Positions 1 through 8,668 of a DNA stretch of 64,000 nt are shown here, one piece after another. The stretch is taken from NCBI RefSeq assembly GCF_011603255.1, contig NZ_JAANCM010000005.1, positions 186,001 through 250,000 of the forward strand. The letters run 5' to 3'. Below the pieces are notes generated by a model. That model worked only from the letters and a program-made list of their open reading frames with translations, was not told the origin of the DNA and made no database searches. The stretch is from Ferranicluibacter rubi. Lineage in GTDB: Bacteria > Pseudomonadota > Alphaproteobacteria > Rhizobiales > Rhizobiaceae. The position numbers were made by a program, and so were the translations under genes. The first letter of the stretch is position 1. Each line of letters begins with the position of its first letter.

Positions 1-2
1 TG

Positions 3-632
3 TTTCTCGACGAGATCGAGAGCATGGCGCCGGCGACGCAGGTGCAGATGCTGCGCGTGCTGGAAATGCGCGAGGTGACGCCGCTCGGCACCAACGAGGT
101 GCGCCCCGTCGATCTGCGGGTGGTGGCGGCGACGAAGGTGGACCTTGGCGATCCGCGGTCTCGCGGCGATTTTCGCGAGGATCTCTATTACCGGCTGAAT
201 GTCGTGACGCTGTCGATCCCGCCCTTGCGCGAGCGTCGCGACGATATTCCGCTGTTGTTCTCCACCTTCGCCGTCCGGGCCGCATCGCGCTTCAAGCGGG
301 ACGTGCCCGTCATGACCGATGCCGTGCGTCGCTATCTGGCCGAGCATGACTGGCCCGGCAATGTGCGCGAGCTTACCCATTTCGCCGAGCGGACCGTGCT
401 GGGTTTTTCGCCGGAGGGGACGTCTCCGGGCACGCTGGATGTGTCGGATACGGGAGCCGGTACGCTGCCGCAGCGGATGGACCGGATCGAGGCGGAGCTC
501 ATCCGCACGGCTCTTCGCGAGGCCGAGGGGGATGTGCAGCGGACGATCGAGGCGCTCGGTATTCCCCGCAAGACCTTCTACGACAAGCTCCAGCGATACG
601 GGATCGTCCGCAGCGACTTCGCCCGGAAATAA
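3..632 (+). CDS. dctD: Sigma-54-dependent response regulator, DctD-like (5' end outside window)
   Basis: Partial gene; about 209 C-terminal residues are visible. The frame is open from the first base and starts inside the AAA+ domain at FLDEIE, a Walker B segment. The sigma-54 activator signatures follow: [21 protein letters not shown] and WPGNVREL. The C-terminus is a Fis-type helix-turn-helix ([20 protein letters not shown]). Proteins of this class are phosphorylated by a sensor kinase, bind upstream activator sites and remodel sigma-54 RNA polymerase. The [12 protein letters not shown] ending is the form I associate with DctD, which controls C4-dicarboxylate uptake. The receiver domain and any partner dctB or dctA lie outside the window, so the exact paralogue is inferred. 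Confidence 0.8.
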   Translation, partial: FLDEIESMAPATQVQMLRVLEMREVTPLGTNEVRPVDLRVVAATKVDLGDPRSRGDFREDLYYRLNVVTLSIPPLRERRDDIPLLFSTFAVRAASRFKRDVPVMTDAVRRYLAEHDWPGNVRELTHFAERTVLGFSPEGTSPGTLDVSDTGAGTLPQRMDRIEAELIRTALREAEGDVQRTIEALGIPRKTFYDKLQRYGIVRSDFARK

Positions 633-852
633 GGGTGCATCTTTCACCCCAAAAATGGGACGCATTAATGCGGCTTGAAGGATTCCGGAGGTAGTGTGGG
701 CCGGGATGCCGGTCGGGTCGCTGTTCCCACGGCCTTGCTCCGGTGTCCACCATCGCTTTCGTCACGCAGTCAGCCGTTCGGATGCCTGTTTCTCTATATT
801 TTCGACCCACGCACCTTTTTTGGGTTGCGGCGGTTCGCCATGAGGCGTGCCC

Positions 853-3639
853 ATGCTCAGAGTTCTCTCGTGCATCACAACGGAGCATGATTTGCGTCTG
901 GTTGTTTTTGCCGGTTTTCTGTGTCTCGTTTCCTGTGCTGCAGCCATGATGCTTCTGCAGCGCGCCCATCGTGCGGGTGGATATGTGCGGTGGATCTGGC
1001 TCGTCAGCGCCGGGACGTCCGGCGGTTTCGGCATCTGGGCGACGCATTTCGTCGCGATGCTGGCCTATGAGGCTTCGCTGGTTCTCGGCTACGAGCCGTC
1101 GCGCACGCTGCTGTCGCTTGCGATCTCGGTGACGACGACCTTTCTTGCGGTCGCGGTTGCCTCGTTGCTGACCGGCCGTCTGGCCTTCATCATGGCTGGC
1201 ATTCTGTTCGGTCTCGGCGTTTCCACGATGCACTTCGTCGGCATGACGGCCATCGAGTTTCCCGGCGCGATCCACTGGAATGCGACTCTCGTCTGGAGCG
1301 CCATTCTTCTTGCGGTACTGTTTTCGGTTCCCGGATTTGCGTGTGTGAGCCTTGGACGCCGGAGCCCAAAGCGTCTGGCCACTGCGGCAAGCCTTCTGAC
1401 GCTCGGCGTCGTCTCCATGCATTTCACCTCGATGGGTGGTGTTGTCATGACGCCGATGGCCGACTCGCCGCTCCCGTCGAACCTGCTGTCGCCGGCCCTT
1501 ATGGTCATCGTGATCGCCACGACCGCCTTGTCGCTGTTGTTTTCCGTTCTTGCTGCCGCTCTTTTCGCCAGCCGGTCCGAAAACGCGACCATGGCCATGA
1601 ACACGCGGTTCCGGCATCTCGTCCAGGGCGTCAGCGACTACGCGATCTACCTGCTCGATCCCTCGGGTCGGGTAACCAACTGGAACGTCGGCGCGCAGCG
1701 CATGAAGGGCTATGCCGACGGCGAGATCGTCGGCAAGAACTTTGCCGTCTTCTACTCCGAAGACGAACGCGCGAACGGCGCGCCCGAACACGCTCTGCGC
1801 ACGGCGCTTAGCACGGGCAAGTTCGAGACGGAGGGATGGCGGTATCGCAAGGATGGTACGGCGTTCTGGGCGTCCGTCGTGATCGACCCGATCTACGACG
1901 AGCACAACGATCATATCGGCTTTGCCAAGATCACGCGCGACTGTACCGAAGCCAAGGACAGCGCGGCACGGCTGCTCGACGTCACCAACAATCTCTCGAT
2001 TGCGCTGAACACCATGGGGCACGGGATCGCACTTTTCGACGCGAACGAGCGGCTGATTCTGCACAACGAACTCTTCCGCGAGATCATCGAGTTTCCCCGC
2101 TCGTTGGACATTGTCGGGCGGACCTTCCATTCGCTCTGTTACGAGCGTTTCAAGACCGACCAGACCGGATCGCATGACGCGGACGGGCTGTACGAGCAGC
2201 ATCGCGCACTGTTTATGGCCCCCGGTGGGGGCGAAACAGCGCGGGAGGTGGCGAGCGGACGGACGATCCGCACGGTACACCGACCGACGGGCGATGGGTC
2301 CTTCGTCATGACGCTCGAAGACATCACCGCGCGTGTGGATGCCGAGGAAAAGATCCGGCATCTCGCCCGGCACGATGCCCTGACGGGCCTTGCCAACCGG
2401 CACCAGTTCGGCGAGCGGCTCGACGCCGCGATCGAGACTGTCAGCGGCTCGGAGAAAGTCGCGGCCATCTGCATCGACCTCGACGATTTCAAGGAAATCA
2501 ACGACCGCTACGGCCATGCGATGGGCGACAAGGTGCTTTATGCGCTGGCGAGCCGGATGCAGAAACTCATGGGCGAGCACGAGGCCGTCGGACGCTTCGG
2601 CGGGGACGAGTTCGTTGCCTTCAAGCGTTTCGTTCAGGAAAAGGACCTCGAGGATTTCATCGGCCGCCTTTTTCGGGCGCTGACCGAGCGGATCGTCATC
2701 GATGAGACGGAGATCCTGCCCGGCGCCAGCATCGGCGTGTCGGTCTATCCCTCGGACGCCGCGGACCGCGAGAAGCTGCTGAACAATGCCGACATGGCGA
2801 TGTATCGCTCCAAGGCGCAGCCGGAACAGCGCATCAGCTTCTACGAAGCCGCGATGGACGAGGCTGCGCGCGAACGTCGCGCCATGGGCCGCGATCTCGG
2901 CGTTGCGCTTGAGGAGAGGCAGTTCTTTCTCGTCTATCAGGTGCAGAAGTCGGCGAGGACGCGTGAGACGACCGGATACGAAGTGCTGCTGCGCTGGCGG
3001 CATCCGCAGCGCGGGCTGATCTCGCCGGCGACCTTTATTCCGATTGCGGAAGAATGCGGGCTCATCTCCCCGATCGGCGACTGGGTGCTCGAAGAGGCCT
3101 GTCGCGAAGCCGTTGCCTGGGGTCTCGGTCACAAGATCGCAGTCAACCTGTCGCCGCTGCAGCTCGGGGATGTCTCGCTTGTGGACAAGGTCCGCTCCGT
3201 CCTGCTGCGGACGGGTCTTCCGCCGTCGCGATTGGAGTTGGAGGTCACGGAAAGCGCCATTATCGGCGACAAGGGCAGGGCACTCCATATTCTCCGCCAG
3301 ATCCGTGCAATGGGCGTGATGATCGCGATCGATGATTTCGGAACAGGGTATTCCTCGCTGGAAACGCTGCGGGTATTTCCGTTCGACAAGATCAAGCTCG
3401 ACCGAAGCTTCGTCAACGAACTGGACGGCCGGCAGTCGAAGGCCTTCATCCGAGCCATCGTTGCACTCGGCAAGAGCCTCGATGTGACCATCCTTGCCGA
3501 AGGCGCGGAGACGGAGGAGCAGCTCCACGTCCTGGTTGCGGAGGGCTGCGACGAGGTGCAGGGCTTCCTGTTCGGCCGTCCATGCCCCATCGAAAACCTT
3601 CAGGACCGATCGTTCGACCTCCCGGCGCTTACGGCCTGA
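853..3639 (+). CDS. MHYT-PAS-PAS-GGDEF-EAL cyclic-di-GMP turnover protein
   Basis: About 928 residues. The N-terminal 245 residues form a seven-helix MHYT sensor with repeated Met-His motifs (ATHFVAM, MHFVGM, MHFTSM), proposed in this family to bind metal or gas at the membrane. A PAS/PAC domain (about 255-375) and a second PAS-like domain (about 378-495) follow. The GGDEF domain has an intact RFGGDEF near residue 583, but I see no RxxD inhibitory site just upstream. The EAL domain begins with EVL in place of EAL near residue 710 and keeps DDFGTGYSS, KLDRSF and the QGFLFGRP end. Both synthesis and hydrolysis of c-di-GMP look possible. A GTG at 847 precedes this ATG; I prefer the ATG. The gene stands alone and ends at a strong terminator. 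Confidence 0.9.
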   Translation: MLRVLSCITTEHDLRLVVFAGFLCLVSCAAAMMLLQRAHRAGGYVRWIWLVSAGTSGGFGIWATHFVAMLAYEASLVLGYEPSRTLLSLAISVTTTFLAVAVASLLTGRLAFIMAGILFGLGVSTMHFVGMTAIEFPGAIHWNATLVWSAILLAVLFSVPGFACVSLGRRSPKRLATAASLLTLGVVSMHFTSMGGVVMTPMADSPLPSNLLSPALMVIVIATTALSLLFSVLAAALFASRSENATMAMNTRFRHLVQGVSDYAIYLLDPSGRVTNWNVGAQRMKGYADGEIVGKNFAVFYSEDERANGAPEHALRTALSTGKFETEGWRYRKDGTAFWASVVIDPIYDEHNDHIGFAKITRDCTEAKDSAARLLDVTNNLSIALNTMGHGIALFDANERLILHNELFREIIEFPRSLDIVGRTFHSLCYERFKTDQTGSHDADGLYEQHRALFMAPGGGETAREVASGRTIRTVHRPTGDGSFVMTLEDITARVDAEEKIRHLARHDALTGLANRHQFGERLDAAIETVSGSEKVAAICIDLDDFKEINDRYGHAMGDKVLYALASRMQKLMGEHEAVGRFGGDEFVAFKRFVQEKDLEDFIGRLFRALTERIVIDETEILPGASIGVSVYPSDAADREKLLNNADMAMYRSKAQPEQRISFYEAAMDEAARERRAMGRDLGVALEERQFFLVYQVQKSARTRETTGYEVLLRWRHPQRGLISPATFIPIAEECGLISPIGDWVLEEACREAVAWGLGHKIAVNLSPLQLGDVSLVDKVRSVLLRTGLPPSRLELEVTESAIIGDKGRALHILRQIRAMGVMIAIDDFGTGYSSLETLRVFPFDKIKLDRSFVNELDGRQSKAFIRAIVALGKSLDVTILAEGAETEEQLHVLVAEGCDEVQGFLFGRPCPIENLQDRSFDLPALTA

Positions 3640-3750
3640 CGCCGGTCGCGTCGAACGTCAGGTTTCGGTTGACGTGCAGAAGGGCGGGAGAAGGAGGGGC
3701 AAGCACCCGACAAAGCTCGTTACCGCCGAGGTGCAGTCGTCACGACGCCA

Positions 3751-3779
3751 AAAGGCCCGGTGCAGCACCGGGCCTTTTT
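3751..3779. terminator. Bidirectional intrinsic terminator
   Basis: A perfect stem AAAGGCCCGGTG / CACCGGGCCTTT with a CAG loop is followed by a T run on the plus strand and, read from the other side, by TTTT. It lies between the convergent GGDEF/EAL gene and the chemoreceptor gene and can serve both. Confidence 0.9.
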
Positions 3780-3813
3780 GTTCAACCATTCGGGAAGCCT
3801 CCAGCCTTGACGC

Positions 3814-5526
3814 TCAGGCGGTCTTTCGAAAGGCCGACGTCTCGATGTGACGTGCCGGCTTGGCGGCAGCGGGCTCGCGGGTGGTGCTGTTGTGGTTGAG
3901 CTGGAAGCGGCAGACGAGGTCGGCGAGCGTGGCCGCGCCCTGTGCGAGCGTATGGCTCAGTTCGGTCGTGCGGGCCACCATGGTCGCGTTCTGTTGCGTC
4001 ATGCCGTCGAGGCTGTTGACCGAGGCGCTGATGTCGCCAAGGCCGGTGGTCTGCTCGGATGCGGCGGCGGCGATGGCGTCGATGTTCTCGTTGATCGAAG
4101 CGACGAACACCTCGATTTCCGTCAGAGCCCGTCCGGTATCGCCGACGAGGCGGACGCCGTCCACGACTTCCCGTGAGGCGTTCGAGATCAGATCCTTGAT
4201 TTCCTTTGCCGCACGCGCCGTGCGCTGGGCCAGCTCACGCACTTCCTGCGCGACCACGGCAAAGCCGCGACCGGCTTCGCCGGCCCGGGCCGCCTCAACG
4301 CCTGCGTTCAATGCCAGCAGGTTGGTCTGGAACGCGATCTCGTCGATGACGCCGATGATGTGCCCGATGGAGGATGAAGCGGTTTCGATGCGCTGCATGG
4401 CGGCAACGGTGTCGCCGACGACGGTCACGGAGCGGCCGGCCTGTTCCTTGGCCTGCTTCACGAGATTGCGCGTATCCTGCACGCGCTCGTTCGACTGGCG
4501 CACGGTGATGGTGATCTGCTCCAGCGCAGCCGACGTTTCCTCGAGCGCCGCGGCCTGTTCACGGGTGTGCTGCGCGAGGATGCCGGACGCCTCACGCATG
4601 GTGTGGCTATGGCCGTTGAGGTTTTCCGTCTGCCCGAGAACATTCACCAGCGTCTGCTGGAAGCCGCCGATCGACATATTGAAGTCGTGACGCAGCTGCT
4701 CGAACTCCCGCGTGAACGGACGGTCGAGTGTCTCGCTGATATTGGCCTGTGCAAGGCGCCCGAGACCGGCCCCCAGCTCCTCGATGGCGCGAACCCGTTC
4801 TGTCATGTCGGTCGCGAACTTCACAACCTTCACCACCCGGCCGCTTTCATCCACGATCGGATTATAGGTCGCCTGAATATGAACCCTTCGGCCATTTTTG
4901 CCGAGGCGCAGGAACTGGTCGGTCACGAACGCGCCGCCGGCGAGCTGCTCCCAGAACGTCCTGTAGGCTGCCGACTGGACGTAGGCAGGTTCGCAGAACA
5001 TGGCATGGTGCTGGCCGACGATCTCCTCCAGCCGATATCCGAGCACGGAGAGGAAGTTCTCGTTTGCCGTGACGATGTGACCGTCCGGCGTGAATTCGAT
5101 GACGGCCTGCGCACGCGACAAGGCCTCGAGCTTGCCATTGTCGCTCAGGCTCTTGATCTTCGATGCCGTAATGTCCGTTGCGAACTTCACGACCTTGACC
5201 GGTCGCTTTCCTTTGAAGACGGGGTTGTAGGAGGCCTCGATCCAGACTTCGCGTCCGCCTTTGCCCAGGCGCTTGTACTGCGCCTGCTGGAACTTGCCCT
5301 TGGCGAGCGCCTGCCAGAAGGCCGCATAGGCCGGTGAGCGTGCTTCCTCCGGCATGACGAACATGCTGTGATGGCGACCCACGATCTCGCTAGAGTCATA
5401 ACCGATGGCGCGGCAGAAATTGGCATTCCCGCGAAGGATCTTCCCCGTGAGGTCGAATTCGATGATCGCTTGCGATTGATCGAGCGCCTGAAGGATGGCA
5501 CCGTCAGATGAAGAAAAGAGAGACAT
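3814..5526 (-). CDS. Soluble methyl-accepting chemotaxis protein with two PAS domains
   Basis: 570 residues with no signal peptide or membrane helix, so this is a cytoplasmic chemoreceptor. Two PAS/PAC repeats (about 10-118 and 130-240) resemble each other closely, as in EIVGRHHSMF and EIVGQHHAMF, each ending in VVKFATD. A linker leads to the MCP signalling domain with the conserved hairpin tip (DEIAFQTNLLALNAGVEAARAGE) around residues 395-425, which docks CheA and CheW. It probably senses an internal redox or metabolic ligand through the PAS domains, like the cytosolic McpY/IcpA-type receptors of rhizobia. No other chemotaxis gene is nearby. The C-terminus lacks an obvious CheR-binding pentapeptide. 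Confidence 0.92.
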   Translation of the reverse strand: MSLFSSSDGAILQALDQSQAIIEFDLTGKILRGNANFCRAIGYDSSEIVGRHHSMFVMPEEARSPAYAAFWQALAKGKFQQAQYKRLGKGGREVWIEASYNPVFKGKRPVKVVKFATDITASKIKSLSDNGKLEALSRAQAVIEFTPDGHIVTANENFLSVLGYRLEEIVGQHHAMFCEPAYVQSAAYRTFWEQLAGGAFVTDQFLRLGKNGRRVHIQATYNPIVDESGRVVKVVKFATDMTERVRAIEELGAGLGRLAQANISETLDRPFTREFEQLRHDFNMSIGGFQQTLVNVLGQTENLNGHSHTMREASGILAQHTREQAAALEETSAALEQITITVRQSNERVQDTRNLVKQAKEQAGRSVTVVGDTVAAMQRIETASSSIGHIIGVIDEIAFQTNLLALNAGVEAARAGEAGRGFAVVAQEVRELAQRTARAAKEIKDLISNASREVVDGVRLVGDTGRALTEIEVFVASINENIDAIAAAASEQTTGLGDISASVNSLDGMTQQNATMVARTTELSHTLAQGAATLADLVCRFQLNHNSTTREPAAAKPARHIETSAFRKTA

Positions 5527-5842
5527 ACGGCCGGTTCGCTTTTTTAGATGACGATCATATTATTCCCCGAAAATAGGGTGCCATATGTAAATTATCCTTA
5601 AAGTACTGGCGGTTCCCAATGCTTCGGGACAAGAATTCCCCAGTTGTGAGACTTAGGCTTCTCTTCGCATCTTCAGGTCATTACGAATAGGTTCGACAGT
5701 CATCCTAAGTTGCGGGCAGGATTGTTCCCTCGACGGTCCTGTTTTTGGGGCGTGCATCTTACAAAAGTGTTCTTCCCATCTCTTGTCTCGGATGAACAAG
5801 CACTCCACATGTAAAGTAACACTAACACAGGAGTGGCTTTTG
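5527..5842. other. Divergent intergenic region (316 bp)
   Basis: A relatively AT-rich spacer between the divergently transcribed chemoreceptor and DUF4112 genes. It must contain both promoters, but I see no convincing operator, riboswitch or small gene in it. Confidence 0.4.
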
Positions 5843-6250
5843 ATGGCGACGACAGCATATGCAGCCGATTTTGCCGAAGCGGCCGGCGATGTCGGCCGTG
5901 TCGAGCAATTGCGGCGGTTGCGCCGGCTTGCCAAGCTCGCCCGCATCATGGATACGGCCGTCGGCATTCCGGGGACGCGGTTCCGGTTCGGCGCCGACGC
6001 ACTGCTCGGGCTCGTTCCCGTGTTCGGTGATGCGACCGGTGCGATCATCGGTCTTGCCATCGTCAACGAGGGCCGCAGGCTGGGTCTTCCCAAGCGCAAG
6101 ATCGCGCGGATGCTCTACAATCTCGGCGTGGACGCGACGATCGGCGCCGTGCCGCTGGTGGGTGATGCGTTCGACATCTACTTCAAGGCGCACAAGAGGA
6201 ATATCCGCGTGATCATGGACCATTTCGCGCTGACCGAAAACGATCTTTGA
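5843..6250 (+). CDS. DUF4112 domain protein
   Basis: 135 residues from the ATG at 5843, which has AGGAG nine bases upstream; a longer frame from 5783 has no such site. The protein has the DUF4112 pattern: a short basic helix, then LVPVFGDATGAIIGLAI and VGDAFDIYFKAHKRN, with two hydrophobic stretches that may sit in the membrane. The family is common in Proteobacteria and has no assigned function. It is followed at once by a perfect inverted repeat and a 68-residue gene. Confidence 0.8.
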   Translation: MATTAYAADFAEAAGDVGRVEQLRRLRRLAKLARIMDTAVGIPGTRFRFGADALLGLVPVFGDATGAIIGLAIVNEGRRLGLPKRKIARMLYNLGVDATIGAVPLVGDAFDIYFKAHKRNIRVIMDHFALTENDL

Positions 6251-6302
6251 CCGATCGATCTAATTCGCGCCATCGACTTTCCCAGACATATTGCGAACAA
6301 AA

Positions 6303-6331
6303 AATGGAACCAGTTTCGATCTGGTTCCATT
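6303..6331. repeat. Perfect inverted repeat, hairpin
   Basis: ATGGAACCAG and CTGGTTCCAT are perfect complements around the 7-base loop TTTCGAT, extended by one A-T pair. On the plus strand there is no T tract after it. On the minus strand it is followed by TTTTTTGTT, so it is shaped as a terminator for leftward transcripts although no leftward gene directly precedes it. Confidence 0.75.
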
Positions 6332-6364
6332 CCGGGGAGTCTGAAAATCATAGGAGAAGAGATC

Positions 6365-6571
6365 ATGTCCATGCAGAAGCCGGCTACTGCGGTCGCTGAA
6401 CCGAACGTCGTAACAGCGCAGGAAGCGCTGGAACCGCTTTTCGTGAAGCTGGAAGTGGAAGCCGATGCGCGTCTGATCCGGGCTGCTGTCAGCGCGGGCT
6501 GGACGGCAGAGGAGGCCGTCGCAGCCATCGACGATCTGCGCCGTCAGGACATGGAGCCTTCCCGCCACTGA
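6365..6571 (+). CDS. Small hypothetical protein (68 aa)
   Basis: I do not recognise the family. The start has AGGAGA about nine bases upstream. The product is acidic and alanine-rich and predicted largely helical, with the core EALEPLFVKLEVEADARLIR followed by AGWTAEEAVAAIDDLRR, which could fold as a small helical bundle. It has no membrane segment or cysteine. It lies downstream of the DUF4112 gene and ends at a bidirectional terminator. Codon use matches its neighbours, so it is probably real. Confidence 0.65.
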   Translation: MSMQKPATAVAEPNVVTAQEALEPLFVKLEVEADARLIRAAVSAGWTAEEAVAAIDDLRRQDMEPSRH

Positions 6572-6626
6572 TGGCTTTTCTTTCGCACGATCCGGGCAGG
6601 GCTTTTCGTCTCGCTCTTCATGTCAA

Positions 6627-6653
6627 AAAGGCCGGGTGATATCCCCGGCCTTT
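6627..6653. terminator. Bidirectional intrinsic terminator
   Basis: Stem AAAGGCCGGG / CCCGGCCTTT with loop TGATAT. T-rich tails lie on both sides (TTTGTC rightward, TTTTTGAC leftward). It separates the convergent 68-residue and 67-residue genes. Confidence 0.85.
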
Positions 6654-6699
6654 GTCGTTCGAATGATGGCCCGTTATTTCCGGGGCTCGATACTTGGCA

Positions 6700-6903
6700 C
6701 TAGTGCTGCGTATCCGACTGCGGCTCCGAATAGTCCCAGTTCTTCCGAGCGAACTGAATGGCTGCCGCTTCTGCGCTTTCCTTCGTGTTGAAGCGCTCTA
6801 CAAGCACATGGCTTCTATCGCGGCATTGGAGCAGGACTGTTCCGCTTCTGAAGTCGTATTGCACTTTCAGATGACCTGACGTTTCCATCATCATTCCTCC
6901 CAT
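6700..6903 (-). CDS. Small hypothetical protein (up to 67 aa)
   Basis: The family is not recognised. The sequence reads as a small alpha/beta protein: a hydrophobic strand (GTVLLQCRDRSHVLV), then a helix (TKESAEAAAIQFARKN). Several in-frame ATGs cluster at the start; the third of the internal ATG triplet (6888) has GGAGGA six bases upstream and may be the true start, giving 62 residues. It converges on the preceding gene across a shared terminator. Confidence 0.55.
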   Translation of the reverse strand: MGGMMMETSGHLKVQYDFRSGTVLLQCRDRSHVLVERFNTKESAEAAAIQFARKNWDYSEPQSDTQH

Positions 6904-7127
6904 AGGCGTCGGCGACTCCTCATCGCATCTCTAAATGTAAGCCAAGGACCGGCAGGCGCAAGGAAACTTAACCGTAAAACTCTTCACGGTTTCATGATCT
7001 CCACCATGCTCGCCGAGCAGGTGCGTGTTTTGGAATTCGTTTACTTCCCTGTTTCACCCTAAATTTAAAGTGGTGACTTACGTTGTGCCGAAGCGCCGGG
7101 AGACATGGCGCGGGTAGGGCTGTCATC

Positions 7128-8495
7128 ATGTTCAAGCGTTTTTTCGTCGATCGTTCCGGCAATCTTGCCATTATCGGGGCTCTGTCGCTGATGCCGCTGC
7201 TGGGCACGGCCGGGCTGGCGCTCGACGTGACGCACGCGATCAAGGTCAAGACCAGGCTGCAATGGGCGGCGGACGCCGCGGTGGTCGGGTCGATCACCGA
7301 CAAGTCGGCCGGCGTCGCCCAGGCCATGGCCATGACGGCGGACGGTTCCGTCAGCGTGAGCGAGAGCGAGGCGCGCAGTATCTTCGCCGCACAGATGGCG
7401 GACGGGACGGCAATCGATCTGCCGAGCAAGGCGGCGGGGAAGTCTGACCCCGAAGACCTCGAGGAGACTGCACGAACCTTCAACGTCAGCGTCGTGAAGT
7501 CCGGCCGCGACATCAACGTGTCGGCGACGTTTTCTACGCTCGTGCCGACCACGTTCATGAAGATCTTCGGCAAGGACACCATTGAGGTGGATGGCATCGC
7601 GAAGGCGACCTTCCAGTCGAACTCCTTCATGGATTTCTATATGCTGCTCGACAACACACCGTCCATGGGCGTCGGCGCGACGCCTGAGGATGTGGACAAG
7701 CTGATCGCTGCAACCAAGAACCAGGCGGATTCAGGCTCGCGCAACTGCGCCTTCGCTTGCCACATCGTTTCGGAAAAAGGCGTTGCCGACAAGAACAGCA
7801 ATTATTTCGTCGCCCGAAAGGTCGGTGCCACCATCCGCATCGATGTCGTGGCAAAGGCCGTTGCGGCGCTGACGAAGGAGGCAGAGAAGACCGAGACCTA
7901 TCCGAACCAGTACCGCATGGCGGCCTATACGTTCGGGCAGAAAGCGGAGGACGCCGACCTTTATGAAGTCTCCAGCCTCACCGACGACCTGAAGGACATC
8001 CAGACGAAGGCCGATACCATCTCGCTGATGAGCATCCCGTTTCAAGGCTACAACAACGACCAGATCACCAGCTTCGACAAGGCGCTGACGCGGATGAACA
8101 GTGAAATTCCGGCGCCGGGTGACGGCTCGAGCCCTGCCAAGGCGGAGAAGGTCGTCTATTTCGTCGCCGATGGCGTCGGCGATAGCTACAAGCCGGCCGG
8201 TTGCACGAAGAAGGTTACGGGCGGTCGCTGCCAGGAGCCGATCGACGTCACCTATTGCAAGACGCTCAAGGATCGCGGCATCAAGATCGCCGTGCTCTAC
8301 ACAACCTACCTGCCGCTGCCCACGAACAGCTGGTACAATACGTGGATCAAGCCGTTCCAGCCGGAAATCGGCAGCAAGATGCAGGCCTGCGCATCGCCAG
8401 GCCTCTATTTCGAGGTCAGCCCGTCGCAGGGTATCGAGTCGGCGATGAAGGCGCTTTTCGTCAAGATCATTCGCAGTCCGCGCCTTACGAGCTGA
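7128..8495 (+). CDS. TadE/TadG-like protein with von Willebrand A domain
   Basis: About 455 residues from the ATG at 7128. The N-terminus is the TadE/G pilin-like form: a short basic stretch, then DRSGNLAIIGALSLMPLLG and one hydrophobic helix ending near residue 35. A periplasmic vWA-like domain follows, with the metal-site variant DNTPS in place of DxSxS near residue 178, and a later VYFVADGVGD strand. TadG proteins belong to Tad/Flp tight-adherence pilus systems, but no tadA, cpaB or flp gene is present in the window, so this is an orphan copy. The C-terminal part contains several cysteines (CAFACH, CTKK, CQEP, CASPG) that could form disulfides outside the inner membrane. Confidence 0.82.
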   Translation: MFKRFFVDRSGNLAIIGALSLMPLLGTAGLALDVTHAIKVKTRLQWAADAAVVGSITDKSAGVAQAMAMTADGSVSVSESEARSIFAAQMADGTAIDLPSKAAGKSDPEDLEETARTFNVSVVKSGRDINVSATFSTLVPTTFMKIFGKDTIEVDGIAKATFQSNSFMDFYMLLDNTPSMGVGATPEDVDKLIAATKNQADSGSRNCAFACHIVSEKGVADKNSNYFVARKVGATIRIDVVAKAVAALTKEAEKTETYPNQYRMAAYTFGQKAEDADLYEVSSLTDDLKDIQTKADTISLMSIPFQGYNNDQITSFDKALTRMNSEIPAPGDGSSPAKAEKVVYFVADGVGDSYKPAGCTKKVTGGRCQEPIDVTYCKTLKDRGIKIAVLYTTYLPLPTNSWYNTWIKPFQPEIGSKMQACASPGLYFEVSPSQGIESAMKALFVKIIRSPRLTS

Positions 8496-8668
8496 ACGGA
8501 GCTTCTCTCGGAAACAGCCAGCCCATCGGTGTCGCGGCGCTCCTCTGTACATTTGCTGTCGGAGGGATTAAGAGATCGCCATGGTATGGGCCGCAGCGTG
8601 CGGTCCTCAAGGCATGTGCGCATCACTTTGCGCACGCTGCACGGTTCGAACTTCCGAGAGACAAACAT

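Noticed and set aside
499-3528. 1009-codon open frame on the minus strand opposite the GGDEF/EAL gene
   Set aside because: It mirrors the codon bias of the plus-strand gene, is rich in Arg/His/Asp, has no recognisable domain, and the opposite strand encodes a complete multi-domain protein.
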